From the NCBI GenBank assembly GCA_947164985.1, contig CAMUYI010000002.1:1-64000 (forward strand): a stretch of 64,000 nucleotides of DNA, read 5' to 3'. Shown here piece by piece: positions 34,726 to 43,221 of the stretch. Below the pieces are notes generated by a model that saw nothing but the letters and a program-made list of their open reading frames with translations, did no database searches and was not told the DNA's origin. The first letter of the stretch is position 1; the number at the start of each line of letters is the position of its first letter. Source of the DNA: an uncultured Bacteroidales bacterium. GTDB taxonomy: Bacteria > Bacteroidota > Bacteroidia > Bacteroidales > Paludibacteraceae. The position numbers and the translations under genes are program-made.

Positions 34726-35593
34726 AGACATAGCAATCATAGGTGTCCCTTTTCGATCCGGAGCTAACCGTGAGGGCGCGCAACATGCATCTAAATGGCT
34801 GATGGAGCATTTGATGCTGCCAATGGACAATCTACTTCGTTTAAGAACGGAGGATAAACCGTTGACGGACGAAACGCAAGGCGGCATTAAGAACTATGAA
34901 GCCGTGCTGCAAATGCGCGATGTGGTAGCGACAAAAGTTGCTGCGGCTATAGAAAGAGAAAATAAGGTAGTGACGATAGGAGGAGATCACTCTATCGCTA
35001 TGGGAAGTATTGCCGGGGTGTTAGAGCATTATCCGAATGTAGGTGTGATATGGTTTGATGCCCATACGGATATCAATACCGAAGCGACATCTCCATCCGG
35101 TAACGCGCATGGTATGCCACTGGCTGTTCTAATGGGATTATGCAAAAGCGAATTCAATACGCAAGAAGCGAAACTTAATCCGAAGAATGTGTATTGGGTA
35201 GGTGCGCGCGATATTGATAAAGGTGAGTGGGAAACGATTAAGCGATTGGGCATAGAAAATCATGTGTTCACGACAGAACGAGTACATGAGATAGGAATGC
35301 AAGCCGTGATTCATCAGATCCGTACTGCTTTTCAAGAGAATGGAGTGGAGCAACTACATCTTAGTTTCGATGTGGATGGCATGGATCCATTGATTGTTCC
35401 TGCAACCGGAACACCGGTGCCGGATGGATTGAACGAGATAGAATGCAATGCATTTGTTGAAGAATTGACGGAAGGTATGCCTCAATTGGTATCTATGGAT
35501 TTTGTAGAATATAATCCGAATATGGATGATGCACATCATACCACAGGAAGATGGTGTGCGTATAAGTTGGAAGAATTGATAAATCTTTTATAA
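34709..35593 (+). CDS. arginase-family amidinohydrolase
   Basis: A 294-residue ureohydrolase. All manganese-site motifs are present: GGDHS (near 91-95), WFDAHTD (near 116-121) and SFDVDGMDP (near 219-227). The form of ATGTPVPDGLNEIE and the overall pattern are closest to arginase (arginine to ornithine and urea), although guanidino-sugar or agmatine substrates are possible. It is unusual inside a polysaccharide locus. The frame overlaps the ATP-grasp gene by 17 bp, which suggests linked function, for example amide-bound arginine or ornithine in the polymer. Confidence 0.9.
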   Translation: MQQRSKDIAIIGVPFRSGANREGAQHASKWLMEHLMLPMDNLLRLRTEDKPLTDETQGGIKNYEAVLQMRDVVATKVAAAIERENKVVTIGGDHSIAMGSIAGVLEHYPNVGVIWFDAHTDINTEATSPSGNAHGMPLAVLMGLCKSEFNTQEAKLNPKNVYWVGARDIDKGEWETIKRLGIENHVFTTERVHEIGMQAVIHQIRTAFQENGVEQLHLSFDVDGMDPLIVPATGTPVPDGLNEIECNAFVEELTEGMPQLVSMDFVEYNPNMDDAHHTTGRWCAYKLEELINLL

Positions 35594-35598
35594 GAACG

Positions 35599-36630
35599 AT
35601 GGAATTAGCACCAGTAATAGTATTTAACTATAACCGTCCCGATCATAGTCAGCAGGTGTGGGATGCGCTTAGTCAGAATGAGTTGGCAGCAGATACTGAA
35701 TTGTATCTCTATTGCGATGGACCTAAGGAATTAAGGAGTGAAGGAGTTAATGAGTTAACGAATGAACGAATAAAGGAGAGCAACGCAAGGGTAAAGCAGA
35801 CTCAGGATTTAGCCAAGGAATATGCGATAGAGGCACAGAAAGCAGGTAAGTTCAAAGCTGTGCATGTAGTATGCTCCGAGAAGAACAAAGGCTTGCGCAC
35901 CTCTATTATCTCTGGAGCTACGGAGGTGATTAATAAGTACGGCAAGGTAATTGTATTAGAGGACGACTTGGTAACTTCGCCCTATTTTCTCAACTATATG
36001 AATAAGGCGTTGGATAAATATGAATCCTATCGAGGAGTATTCTCTATCGGTTCGCAGTCGTATGTCAATCCGAAGGAGTTTCCAAAGGATTATCCGTACG
36101 ATGTATATGCATATCCGACGCATATGCCTACCGGTTGGGCAACATGGGCAGATCGATGGAAGTTAGTAGAGTGGGATATTGACAAACAATTAGCTCCAGT
36201 TCTAGCAAACGAACCATATATGCGCAATGCCTTTATGCGAGGAGGTGAGGATTTGTATTACCGGAGTTTAATGGAGCGTTTAAGAGGGTTGGATGTATGG
36301 TCAATCTGTTTCTCGTTGGCACATTTCAAGCATCATGCAGTCTCTATTACACCAATTGTATCCTATATCCATAATATTGGTTTTGATGGTTCCGGAGTGA
36401 ACTCCGGAGTTAAAGATGATCCGTTCTTGAATCATAACTACTATGTAGATGCGGTAAAAGACCCGCGATTGTTGGATGTTGTATATGAAGATAGTAGGAT
36501 CGTAAATATCGTGTATTCCAGTTCCGTACTGCATCGTCGTCCGTTTTTTAAACGGATAGTAAACCGACTAATGTGTATGTTGACAGGAAGAACTAATTAT
36601 ATATTGAAAGGCGAAGTATATAAACTATAA
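35599..36630 (+). CDS. glycosyltransferase, GT-A type
   Basis: A 343-residue GT-A-like enzyme: VIVFNYNRPDHSQQVWDAL at the start, KVIVLEDDLVTSPYFLNYMNKAL as the acidic metal site, and MPTGWATWADRWKLVEWD typical of this sugar-transferase family. Residues about 43-60 (EGVNELTNERIKES) are low complexity and encoded by a period-7 stretch at roughly 35725-35775. Donor and acceptor are unknown. Starts 5 bp after the arginase. Confidence 0.85.
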   Translation: MELAPVIVFNYNRPDHSQQVWDALSQNELAADTELYLYCDGPKELRSEGVNELTNERIKESNARVKQTQDLAKEYAIEAQKAGKFKAVHVVCSEKNKGLRTSIISGATEVINKYGKVIVLEDDLVTSPYFLNYMNKALDKYESYRGVFSIGSQSYVNPKEFPKDYPYDVYAYPTHMPTGWATWADRWKLVEWDIDKQLAPVLANEPYMRNAFMRGGEDLYYRSLMERLRGLDVWSICFSLAHFKHHAVSITPIVSYIHNIGFDGSGVNSGVKDDPFLNHNYYVDAVKDPRLLDVVYEDSRIVNIVYSSSVLHRRPFFKRIVNRLMCMLTGRTNYILKGEVYKL

Positions 36631-36637
36631 TTAGATA

Positions 36638-37753
36638 ATGAATAATCACGAGCAAATATTAGTAACATCTCCACTGCTGCCGGATTTGAAGGAGTTTAAT
36701 AGGTATCTGGAGCAGATATGGGAGAGCAAGTGGATTACGAACAACGGTTCGTTCCATCAGCAGTTGGAGAAAGCATTAGCTGAATATCTGGGAGTGGAGT
36801 ACATCTCCGTGTTCACCAATGGTACGTTGCCGCTGATTACTGCGCTGCAAGCATTAGGCCTAACCAAAGGAGAAGTGATAACCACTCCATATTCATTTGT
36901 GGCCACCACACACTCTATATGGTGGAATCAATTGACTCCTGTGTTCGTGGATGTAGAACCGAGTACGGGTAATATCGATCCGGAGAAGATAGAGGTTGCC
37001 ATCACAGAGAATACGGTAGCTATCATGCCGGTGCATGTATATGGTCAGCCGTGCGATAATGAGAGGATAGATGCTATCGCTAAGAAGCACAATCTCAAAG
37101 TGATTTATGATGCAGCGCATGCGTTTGGGGTGAAGAAAGACGGGAAGTCCGTTTTAGAGTGGGGCGATATGAGTACATTGAGTTTTCATGCTACGAAAGT
37201 TTATGGAACGATAGAGGGAGGAGCACTGGTTTGTCATAGCGCAGAGATGAAGCATCAGATAGATAACCTCAAGAACTTTGGTTTTCGAGGAGAGGTGACA
37301 GTAGAAGCTCCGGGTATCAATGGAAAGATGGATGAGGTACGTGCTGCATTCGGATTGTTGAATTTGCAGCAGGTAGATGCTGCGATTGCGAGACGTCACG
37401 AGGCGGCAATGCGTTATCGTGATGCTATAGATCGGATAGAGGGAGTTTCTTATTTAGCAGAACAATCGGGAGTACGATACAATTATGGTTATTTTCCTAT
37501 CTTTGTAGATGCAGAAAAGTATGGTATGACGCGAGATGAGTTGTACGAGATGATGAAGGCAGAGAATGTATATGGTCGTCGGTATTTCTATCCGTTGATT
37601 ACAGCCTTTGAACCATATCGTGATTATCCAAGTGCTGCAGAGGCTAATTTGCCTGTAGCTAACAAGATGGCTGATCAAGTGATATGTTTACCGATGCATC
37701 ATGAGTTGTCAAGTGAGGATGTTGAACGAGTTATTAACTGCATAATGAAGTAA
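36638..37753 (+). CDS. DegT/DnrJ-family sugar aminotransferase
   Basis: A 371-residue PLP enzyme: VFTNGTLPLITALQAL, TPYSFVATTHSIWWNQLTPVFVDVE and the PLP lysine in SFHATKVYGTIEGGALV near residue 187. It resembles VioA/FdtB-like transaminases that make dTDP-4-amino-4,6-dideoxy sugars. The beta-helix acyltransferase right after it (2 bp gap) would acylate the amine, the usual VioA-VioB or FdtB-FdtC pairing. Confidence 0.92.
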   Translation: MNNHEQILVTSPLLPDLKEFNRYLEQIWESKWITNNGSFHQQLEKALAEYLGVEYISVFTNGTLPLITALQALGLTKGEVITTPYSFVATTHSIWWNQLTPVFVDVEPSTGNIDPEKIEVAITENTVAIMPVHVYGQPCDNERIDAIAKKHNLKVIYDAAHAFGVKKDGKSVLEWGDMSTLSFHATKVYGTIEGGALVCHSAEMKHQIDNLKNFGFRGEVTVEAPGINGKMDEVRAAFGLLNLQQVDAAIARRHEAAMRYRDAIDRIEGVSYLAEQSGVRYNYGYFPIFVDAEKYGMTRDELYEMMKAENVYGRRYFYPLITAFEPYRDYPSAAEANLPVANKMADQVICLPMHHELSSEDVERVINCIMK

Positions 37754-37754
37754 A

Positions 37755-38291
37755 ATGAGTTCGTTTTATTCAGAAACAGAGTTGAAAAATTTGGGGCTTA
37801 AGTCCTATGGAAAGAATGTGCTGATTAGCAAGAAATGCAGCATCTACTCACCGGAGAAGATATCAGTTGGGAACAATGTTCGCATTGATGATTTCTGCAT
37901 AATTAGCGGAAATGTGACGCTGGGTAGTAATGTGCATATCTCAGCTTATAGTGCATTGTATGGTGCAAAAGGCATTGAGTTCAAGGATAATAGTGGATGC
38001 TCAGCACGTACGACTATCTATTCGGCTATGGACGATTTCTCTGGGGATTATTTGATAGGCCCAATGCATCCGGAAGACACGACTCATGTGACAGGAGGAA
38101 AAGTTACAATAGGCCATTTTGTGCAGCTCGGAGCACATTGTTTGGTGTTCCCGAACCTCACGATATATGATGGTGCGGTTGTTGGAGCATTGTCGTTGGT
38201 AACGAAAGATATTCCGGAGTGGAGTATATATGTCGGTATACCAGCACGGAAGTTGAGAGATAGAAGTAAAGGATTATTAAATCTGCTATAG
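37755..38291 (+). CDS. hexapeptide-repeat acyltransferase
   Basis: A 178-residue left-handed beta-helix transferase of the WbbJ type. ISVGNNVRIDDFCIISGNVTLGSNVHISAYSAL shows the hexapeptide repeats and VTIGHFVQLGAHCLVFPNLTIYDGAVVGALSLVTKD the catalytic region. It likely N-acylates the amino sugar made by the preceding aminotransferase, but O-acetylation is also possible. Confidence 0.88.
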   Translation: MSSFYSETELKNLGLKSYGKNVLISKKCSIYSPEKISVGNNVRIDDFCIISGNVTLGSNVHISAYSALYGAKGIEFKDNSGCSARTTIYSAMDDFSGDYLIGPMHPEDTTHVTGGKVTIGHFVQLGAHCLVFPNLTIYDGAVVGALSLVTKDIPEWSIYVGIPARKLRDRSKGLLNLL

Positions 38292-38293
38292 AT

Positions 38294-39190
38294 ATGGAGT
38301 GGCCGAAAGTAAGCGTCATTTGTACGGTATTTAAGCATGAACCCTATCTGCGACAATGTTTTGACGGGTTTGTGATGCAGAAAACCAATTTCCCGATAGA
38401 GGTGTTGGTAAACGATGACTGTAGTCCTGATGGATCTGCAGTTATTATGCGCGAGTATGAAACAAAGTATCCGGAGATATTCCGCTGCGTGTATCAGAAA
38501 GAGAACCAATACTCAAAAGGATTATATCCGTGGTGGGAGGTTTTGTTCCCTATGGCTAAAGGCGAGTATATCGCTATTTGTGAGGGAGATGACTATTGGA
38601 CGGATCCGTATAAATTACAGAAACAGGTGGATTGGTTAGATGCACATAAGGATTATGTGGCTTGTTTTCATAACGCGGTTGTTCAATGCGGGGAGCATAG
38701 GGGATTATTCAATCCGCTAAACGAAAATCATTATCCGACGGTAGAAGATATAATTACCAGGCATTGGTTTATTGCGACAGCATCATTAGTTTATAGGAAT
38801 GTACTGAAAGAATATCCAAGTTGGCGCAATGAGATAGTTAGTGAAGATTATCTATTAGAGTTGTTATTGGCAAAAGAAGGTAAGTTCTATTATATGGATG
38901 ATGTGATGTCGGTATATAGGGTAGAAGGACAAGGCGTATCAACGGCAATGAACGCAGATAAACCAAAAATGTATGAAGGTTTGATATTTCTTATGACGCA
39001 GATGAAGGAATGGTATGAAGATTTATGTACTGAGTCGTTTGATAAAGCCGTAGCCGGTTATCAGAAAGAAAAGGCAATTAGCGAAAAAGAACTGTATTAT
39101 GCAACGCATCCTATTGCGCGAGCATTTAGACCTAAAACGTATAAAAGGGCGATTAAGAGGTGGTTGAGAAATATAGCGAATAGATGGTAG
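38294..39190 (+). CDS. family 2 glycosyltransferase
   Basis: A 298-residue GT2 enzyme: PKVSVICTVFKHEPYLRQCFDGF, EVLVNDDCSPDGSAVIM and ICEGDDYWTDPYKLQKQVDWLD (acidic donor-binding site). The second half (CFHNAVVQCGEHRG onwards) is typical of GT2 members in O-antigen loci. Donor is unknown. Confidence 0.9.
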   Translation: MEWPKVSVICTVFKHEPYLRQCFDGFVMQKTNFPIEVLVNDDCSPDGSAVIMREYETKYPEIFRCVYQKENQYSKGLYPWWEVLFPMAKGEYIAICEGDDYWTDPYKLQKQVDWLDAHKDYVACFHNAVVQCGEHRGLFNPLNENHYPTVEDIITRHWFIATASLVYRNVLKEYPSWRNEIVSEDYLLELLLAKEGKFYYMDDVMSVYRVEGQGVSTAMNADKPKMYEGLIFLMTQMKEWYEDLCTESFDKAVAGYQKEKAISEKELYYATHPIARAFRPKTYKRAIKRWLRNIANRW

Positions 39191-39213
39191 TTAACGAATT
39201 AAAGAGTGAACGA

Positions 39214-40185
39214 ATGAAACTTAGTATTGTAACCATAAACTATAATAATGCGGAGGGATTAGAACGTACTCTTAATTCCGTATTAGTTCAAACCTATGAG
39301 GGGATTGAGCATATCATCGTAGATGGAGGATCTACCGATGGTTCGGTAGACGTAATTAAGAGATACGTTCAGAAAGCTAAGAGCCGAGAGTCAAGAGCTA
39401 AGAGTGTTATTTGGGTTTCGGAGAGGGATAATGGTATTTATAATGCAATGAACAAGGGCATTGAGATTGCCCTCGGACGTCGCGTTGTCAATGCCCTTAA
39501 TCGTTCCGAGCTTGTCGAGGATAAGAATATAGGTATACAGCGCGCAACGGGAGAGTATATACAAATCCTTAACTCCGGTGACGTGCTTGCAGCACCGGAT
39601 GTCACCGAGCGCATGGTTAGCGCGCTTAATGATGAAATGAGCCGACTACGTCTTAATGAGCCGCATACGCTTAATGATGGGGTGTCGATCTTGTATGGCA
39701 ATATGATGAAGGATTATGGAGGAGGTAAATTAGGACGGGATATGAGCGGGAACGGATTGTATGAGCCAAGTTCGTTCATCTATTTCTACTTTGGAACACT
39801 TAATCATGATAGTGCATACATACGGCGAGATTTGTTTGATAAGTACGGACTCTATAATGAAGAGATGAAAATATGCTCAGATTGGGAGTGGTACGTTCGC
39901 GCAATAGCTATAGGAGGAGAGAAAGCAGTTTATACCAATATAGATGTAACTATCTTTGATATGAACGGAGTGAGCGAGAGTGGTGGAAAGAATGCTGAGT
40001 TGATTAAAATAGAGAGAAGAGAATATCTGGAGAAGATATTACCAGCATCAGTACTAAATGATTATGATGCCTACGCATTCCAAATAGATCAGTATATGCG
40101 CCTCAAGAAGCACCATATGTGGGGGATAGTGCATCTGATGGAAAGAGTGGTGAGGAAGATGGAGAAGTGGCATATACTCAAATAG
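39214..40185 (+). CDS. family 2 glycosyltransferase (WcaA/WcaE-like)
   Basis: About 323 residues: LSIVTINYNNAEGLERTLNSV, HIIVDGGSTDGSVDVI, WVSERDNGIYNAMNKGIE and YIQILNSGD are WcaE-like. The start is the ATG at 39214, because the upstream in-frame ATG lies in period-7 repeat DNA overlapping the previous gene. Residues about 55-64 (KAKSRESRAKS) are translated from a heptamer array, and the stretch between MNKGIE and ATGEYIQ is about twenty residues longer than in relatives that I recall. Confidence 0.88.
   Translation: MKLSIVTINYNNAEGLERTLNSVLVQTYEGIEHIIVDGGSTDGSVDVIKRYVQKAKSRESRAKSVIWVSERDNGIYNAMNKGIEIALGRRVVNALNRSELVEDKNIGIQRATGEYIQILNSGDVLAAPDVTERMVSALNDEMSRLRLNEPHTLNDGVSILYGNMMKDYGGGKLGRDMSGNGLYEPSSFIYFYFGTLNHDSAYIRRDLFDKYGLYNEEMKICSDWEWYVRAIAIGGEKAVYTNIDVTIFDMNGVSESGGKNAELIKIERREYLEKILPASVLNDYDAYAFQIDQYMRLKKHHMWGIVHLMERVVRKMEKWHILK
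39378..39405. repeat. heptamer array inside a GT2 gene
   Basis: TAAGAGC, CGAGAGT, CAAGAGC, TAAGAGT, translated as AKSRESRAKS between two conserved blocks of the enzyme. Confidence 0.85.
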
Positions 40186-40210
40186 ATGATAGATTATAGA
40201 TAATAGTTGT

Positions 40211-40852
40211 ATGAATCTAATAGGAAAGTTATATGAGAGATTGAGCAATGCATGTTATCGGATGCGGTTGAAGAACGATAACTTCACGATTATCACGAAT
40301 ACGTGCATAGCCGGAGTGATGTACCATAAGTTAGGAAAACAGTTTATTTCTCCTACGATTAACTTGTGGATGGAGGATGAGGATTTTCTGAAGTTCGTAC
40401 ATGATATGGATGCGTATTTAGAGAAGCCGTTGCGATTCATACAAGGACGAGATACAACACCAGTAGCCTATTGCGGCGATGTGATGATCCATTTCAATCA
40501 CTATACAACAGAAGAAGATGCCGAAGCGAAGTGGAGTGCGCGAAAGGTACGTATAAACAAGGATAATTTATTTATCATCTGCTCGGATAGGGCGAATCCG
40601 GAAACAACGCATGTGATATCGCATGAAGATATGCTCTCGCTAAAGGCGATACCGTGCAAGGGAAGGGTAGTGTTCTCGACGAGAAATTATGATGATATAG
40701 ATTATATCGTGCCGTTGCCGAAAGATCCTGAAGGAGACTATGTAAATCGTTATATGTTAGATAAGAATGAGAAACTGAATCGATGGAGATGGGAGTCGGC
40801 ATTCGACTGGGTACATTGGATAAATACGGGAGAAGTGAAGGTAATGAGTTAA
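40211..40852 (+). CDS. DUF1919-type polysaccharide biosynthesis protein
   Basis: A 213-residue protein of the DUF1919 type found in exopolysaccharide loci. TIITNTCIAGVMYHKLGKQFISPTINLWM and YCGDVMIHFNHYTTEEDAEAKWSARKVRIN are the family blocks. Some members may be glycosyltransferases, but no activity is established. Preceded by a heptamer-like gap (40186-40210). Confidence 0.82.
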   Translation: MNLIGKLYERLSNACYRMRLKNDNFTIITNTCIAGVMYHKLGKQFISPTINLWMEDEDFLKFVHDMDAYLEKPLRFIQGRDTTPVAYCGDVMIHFNHYTTEEDAEAKWSARKVRINKDNLFIICSDRANPETTHVISHEDMLSLKAIPCKGRVVFSTRNYDDIDYIVPLPKDPEGDYVNRYMLDKNEKLNRWRWESAFDWVHWINTGEVKVMS

Positions 40853-40918
40853 TGCATGAATGACTTAAGAAATGAACGCATAACACTAACTCATTAAACA
40901 TTAATTCGTTAAATCATT

Positions 40919-41302
40919 ATGATTATGGAGAAAAAATACAATTATAAGGACTTAGATGCGTACAAAGAATCAAAGAATCTCGTAATATTAGTGTACGCTT
41001 TATTGAAAAAGTTCCCACGCGAGGAACAATATGCACTATGCGATCAACTGCGCAGAGCCGTAATTTCTATACCGTCAAATATAGCCGAAGGAAGCGGACG
41101 AACCTCAGCAAAAGACCAAGCGCATTTCTTTGAGATGGCATTTGGTTCTTTAATGGAGGTAAACTGCCAAATTGACATCGCCCATGACTTGGGTTATATA
41201 ACAAATGAAGATGTAGAAAACGTAGAAAAGCACGTAAAAGCGATTGCCGCACTGCTTTCCGGTTTGCGCCGCAAACTTCTCGGAGAATCTTTAACTCATT
41301 AA
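40919..41302 (+). CDS. four-helix-bundle protein, second copy
   Basis: A 127-residue relative of the 6273-6647 protein: KKFPREEQYALCDQLRRAVISIPSNIAEGSGR is nearly the same. It lies between two period-7 gaps inside the polysaccharide locus and has no obvious link to sugar synthesis. Its presence in two unrelated sites, each next to repeat arrays, suggests the gene moves or is copied together with such DNA. The start could also be the ATG at 40925. Confidence 0.9.
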   Translation: MIMEKKYNYKDLDAYKESKNLVILVYALLKKFPREEQYALCDQLRRAVISIPSNIAEGSGRTSAKDQAHFFEMAFGSLMEVNCQIDIAHDLGYITNEDVENVEKHVKAIAALLSGLRRKLLGESLTH

Positions 41303-41323
41303 CGCCTTAATTCATTAAACATT

Positions 41324-42034
41324 ATGCGAAAAGCATTGATTATATTATCGGTAGTGCTGAATGTCGTGTTAGCGGTGGCATTGTACTATGTAGCATGCGT
41401 GAAGACGGATTTTTCGAAGCGCATGATGGCGAAGATTAAGCATGAAGCATATGTGCCAGAGCGACAGGATGGGTGTTGCGTAGAGAGTTGGAATAATTGT
41501 ATAAAGAAACTAGATATGGAGGCGGATGTAGTATTCTTTGGAGACTCAGAAACAGCCGGAGGAAATTTTCAGAAAGCATTCCCGGAAGTGAAATCGATTA
41601 ACTTAGGCTATGTAGGCGAAGAAGTAAAAGGTATGTTGCGGCGAGTGGAGACTATTAAAACAGTCAAGCCGAAGAAGGTGTTCTTGATGGCGGGAATTAA
41701 TGGCTTGAGAAATCAGACGATGGAAGAGTTTGAGTATTGGTATGCTGCCTTGGTAGATGCGATACGGAGAGAAGTCCCGAAAGCAGAATTGTATATAGAG
41801 AGCATCTTGCCGATAACGTGTTATTCAGACTACTGCGATAATAAGAAGATACGCGAGGCAAACGCTATCCTACAACGTATGGCAGCAGAGCGAAACATAC
41901 AATATTTAGACATATATAGCGCGTATGCGCATGAGGGTGCTTTACCTAATGAGATGTCATATGACGGATTGCATTTGACAGAGGAAGCGTACGAGATATG
42001 GTATGAGGCGATTAGAAAACATATAGAAAATTAG
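41324..42034 (+). CDS. membrane-anchored SGNH/GDSL hydrolase
   Basis: A 236-residue protein with one N-terminal hydrophobic segment (about residues 5-26) and an SGNH domain: VVFFGDSETAGG with the catalytic Ser, AGINGLRN (Asn block), and YDGLHLTEEAY with the Asp-x-x-His pair. Such proteins add or remove acetyl groups of exported polysaccharides. It would face the periplasm. Confidence 0.85.
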   Translation: MRKALIILSVVLNVVLAVALYYVACVKTDFSKRMMAKIKHEAYVPERQDGCCVESWNNCIKKLDMEADVVFFGDSETAGGNFQKAFPEVKSINLGYVGEEVKGMLRRVETIKTVKPKKVFLMAGINGLRNQTMEEFEYWYAALVDAIRREVPKAELYIESILPITCYSDYCDNKKIREANAILQRMAAERNIQYLDIYSAYAHEGALPNEMSYDGLHLTEEAYEIWYEAIRKHIEN

Positions 42035-42090
42035 ATGAACGATCATTTAGAATTACGTTTTAGATTTTACAATTTAGATTTTAGATTGGA

Positions 42091-43095
42091 ATGATAAAAT
42101 TATCAATTATAGTACCGATATACGGAGTGGAACAATATCTGCAGAAGTGCGTGGATAGTTTGCTGTCGCAAGATATTCCATCGTCTGAATATGAGATCGT
42201 ATTATTAGATGATGGTTCTCCGGATAAGTGTCCGCAAATATGCGATGAATACGCTACGGCTCATGAGAATATCCGAGTCGTGCACCGCGAGAATGGCGGA
42301 TTAAGCGCTGCGCGGAATAGCGGAATTGAGGTGGCAGAGGGCGAGTATGTGATGTTTGTGGATAGTGACGATTATATCGAGTCGAATGTGCTTGGAGGCT
42401 TATTATCACAGATAGAGCGAGATAACTTAGATGTGCTACGCTTCAAATATCAGAACGTGAATGAAAAGTATGAGGTGTTTCTGCCGTATAAGCGAGATCA
42501 AAGATTAGAGAATGATTATTCAGAAACGCCTACTGATGGTGTGACATTCTTGAATGAACGCATGAACACTCAGTGCTATGCTTGGGCGTTTATTATTAGA
42601 CGTAGTCTAATTTATAATGATGAAATGAGCCCCAATAAATCGCTTAATGATGTGTGTTTGTTTACTCCGGGGATATACTTTGAGGATACGGATTGGACAC
42701 CGAGGATGCTAGTGAGAGCAAAGAGAGTGGCAAGTACGAATACGATAGTGTATAACTATTTGATGCGAGTGGGGAGTATCACGAATGCAGTGAAAAGGAG
42801 CAAGCAAAAGAAAGTGTTGGATGATAAAATGCGGTTGGTTGCAACTATGCAGAACCAAGCAAGTGAGTTACAAGAACAAGGCAAGGATAGTAAGTGGTTT
42901 ACAAGGATGATAGCAGATACGGTGATTAGTATAATCTCAATACTAAGTACGCAGTTTTATCAGGAGCGAAAGTCTTATCTTAGGCAGTTAAAGGAATTGA
43001 ATATATATCCAATTCAGTCAAAGATAGTTAAAGCCAGATTAATTAACATTTCTCCGTGTTTAGCAGTAGAATTATTGTATATAAAAAATTCATAA
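42091..43095 (+). CDS. family 2 glycosyltransferase
   Basis: A 334-residue GT2 enzyme: LSIIVPIYGVEQYLQKCVDSL, EIVLLDDGSPDKCPQICDEYA, NGGLSAARNSGIEVAEGEYVMFVDSDDYIE. This is the standard O-antigen or capsule GT2 pattern with EpsJ/WaaB-like N terminus. The C-terminal part is AT-rich. It is the last gene before the terminator at 43141 and the internal promoter. Confidence 0.92.
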   Translation: MIKLSIIVPIYGVEQYLQKCVDSLLSQDIPSSEYEIVLLDDGSPDKCPQICDEYATAHENIRVVHRENGGLSAARNSGIEVAEGEYVMFVDSDDYIESNVLGGLLSQIERDNLDVLRFKYQNVNEKYEVFLPYKRDQRLENDYSETPTDGVTFLNERMNTQCYAWAFIIRRSLIYNDEMSPNKSLNDVCLFTPGIYFEDTDWTPRMLVRAKRVASTNTIVYNYLMRVGSITNAVKRSKQKKVLDDKMRLVATMQNQASELQEQGKDSKWFTRMIADTVISIISILSTQFYQERKSYLRQLKELNIYPIQSKIVKARLINISPCLAVELLYIKNS

Positions 43096-43140
43096 ATGCG
43101 GTATAATTAAAACAAAAAGAAAAAAATATACATTTTTAAG

Positions 43141-43171
43141 TCCATATACTTGTGTATATGGATTTTTTTTT
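43141..43171 (+). terminator. intrinsic terminator that overlaps a promoter
   Basis: Perfect 9-bp stem TCCATATAC (43141-43149) and GTATATGGA (43154-43162) with loop TTGT, followed by nine T (43163-43171). It ends the first part of the locus 46 bp after the GT2 stop. Confidence 0.65.
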
Positions 43172-43181
43172 GTATCTTTGC
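43150..43181 (+). promoter_or_regulatory. internal promoter of the polysaccharide locus
   Basis: TTG (43150-43152, the loop of the terminator hairpin) and TATCTTTGC (43173-43181) with a 20-bp gap. It would start transcription of the second part of the locus (43222 onwards) and is the only consensus promoter seen inside the 45-kb locus. Confidence 0.75.
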
Positions 43182-43189
43182 CGCGGATT

Positions 43190-43220
43190 TTATGTGCGCA
43201 TAGGTGCACGCAGGTACGTA
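43190..43220 (+). other. alternating purine-pyrimidine leader, second copy
   Basis: GTGCGCATA (43194-43202) and GTACGTA (43214-43220) are spaced 11 bp, as against 13 bp in the leader at 14073-14101. Three alternating runs are broken only by single extra G. The start codon follows after one base. Confidence 0.6.
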
Positions 43221-43221
43221 A

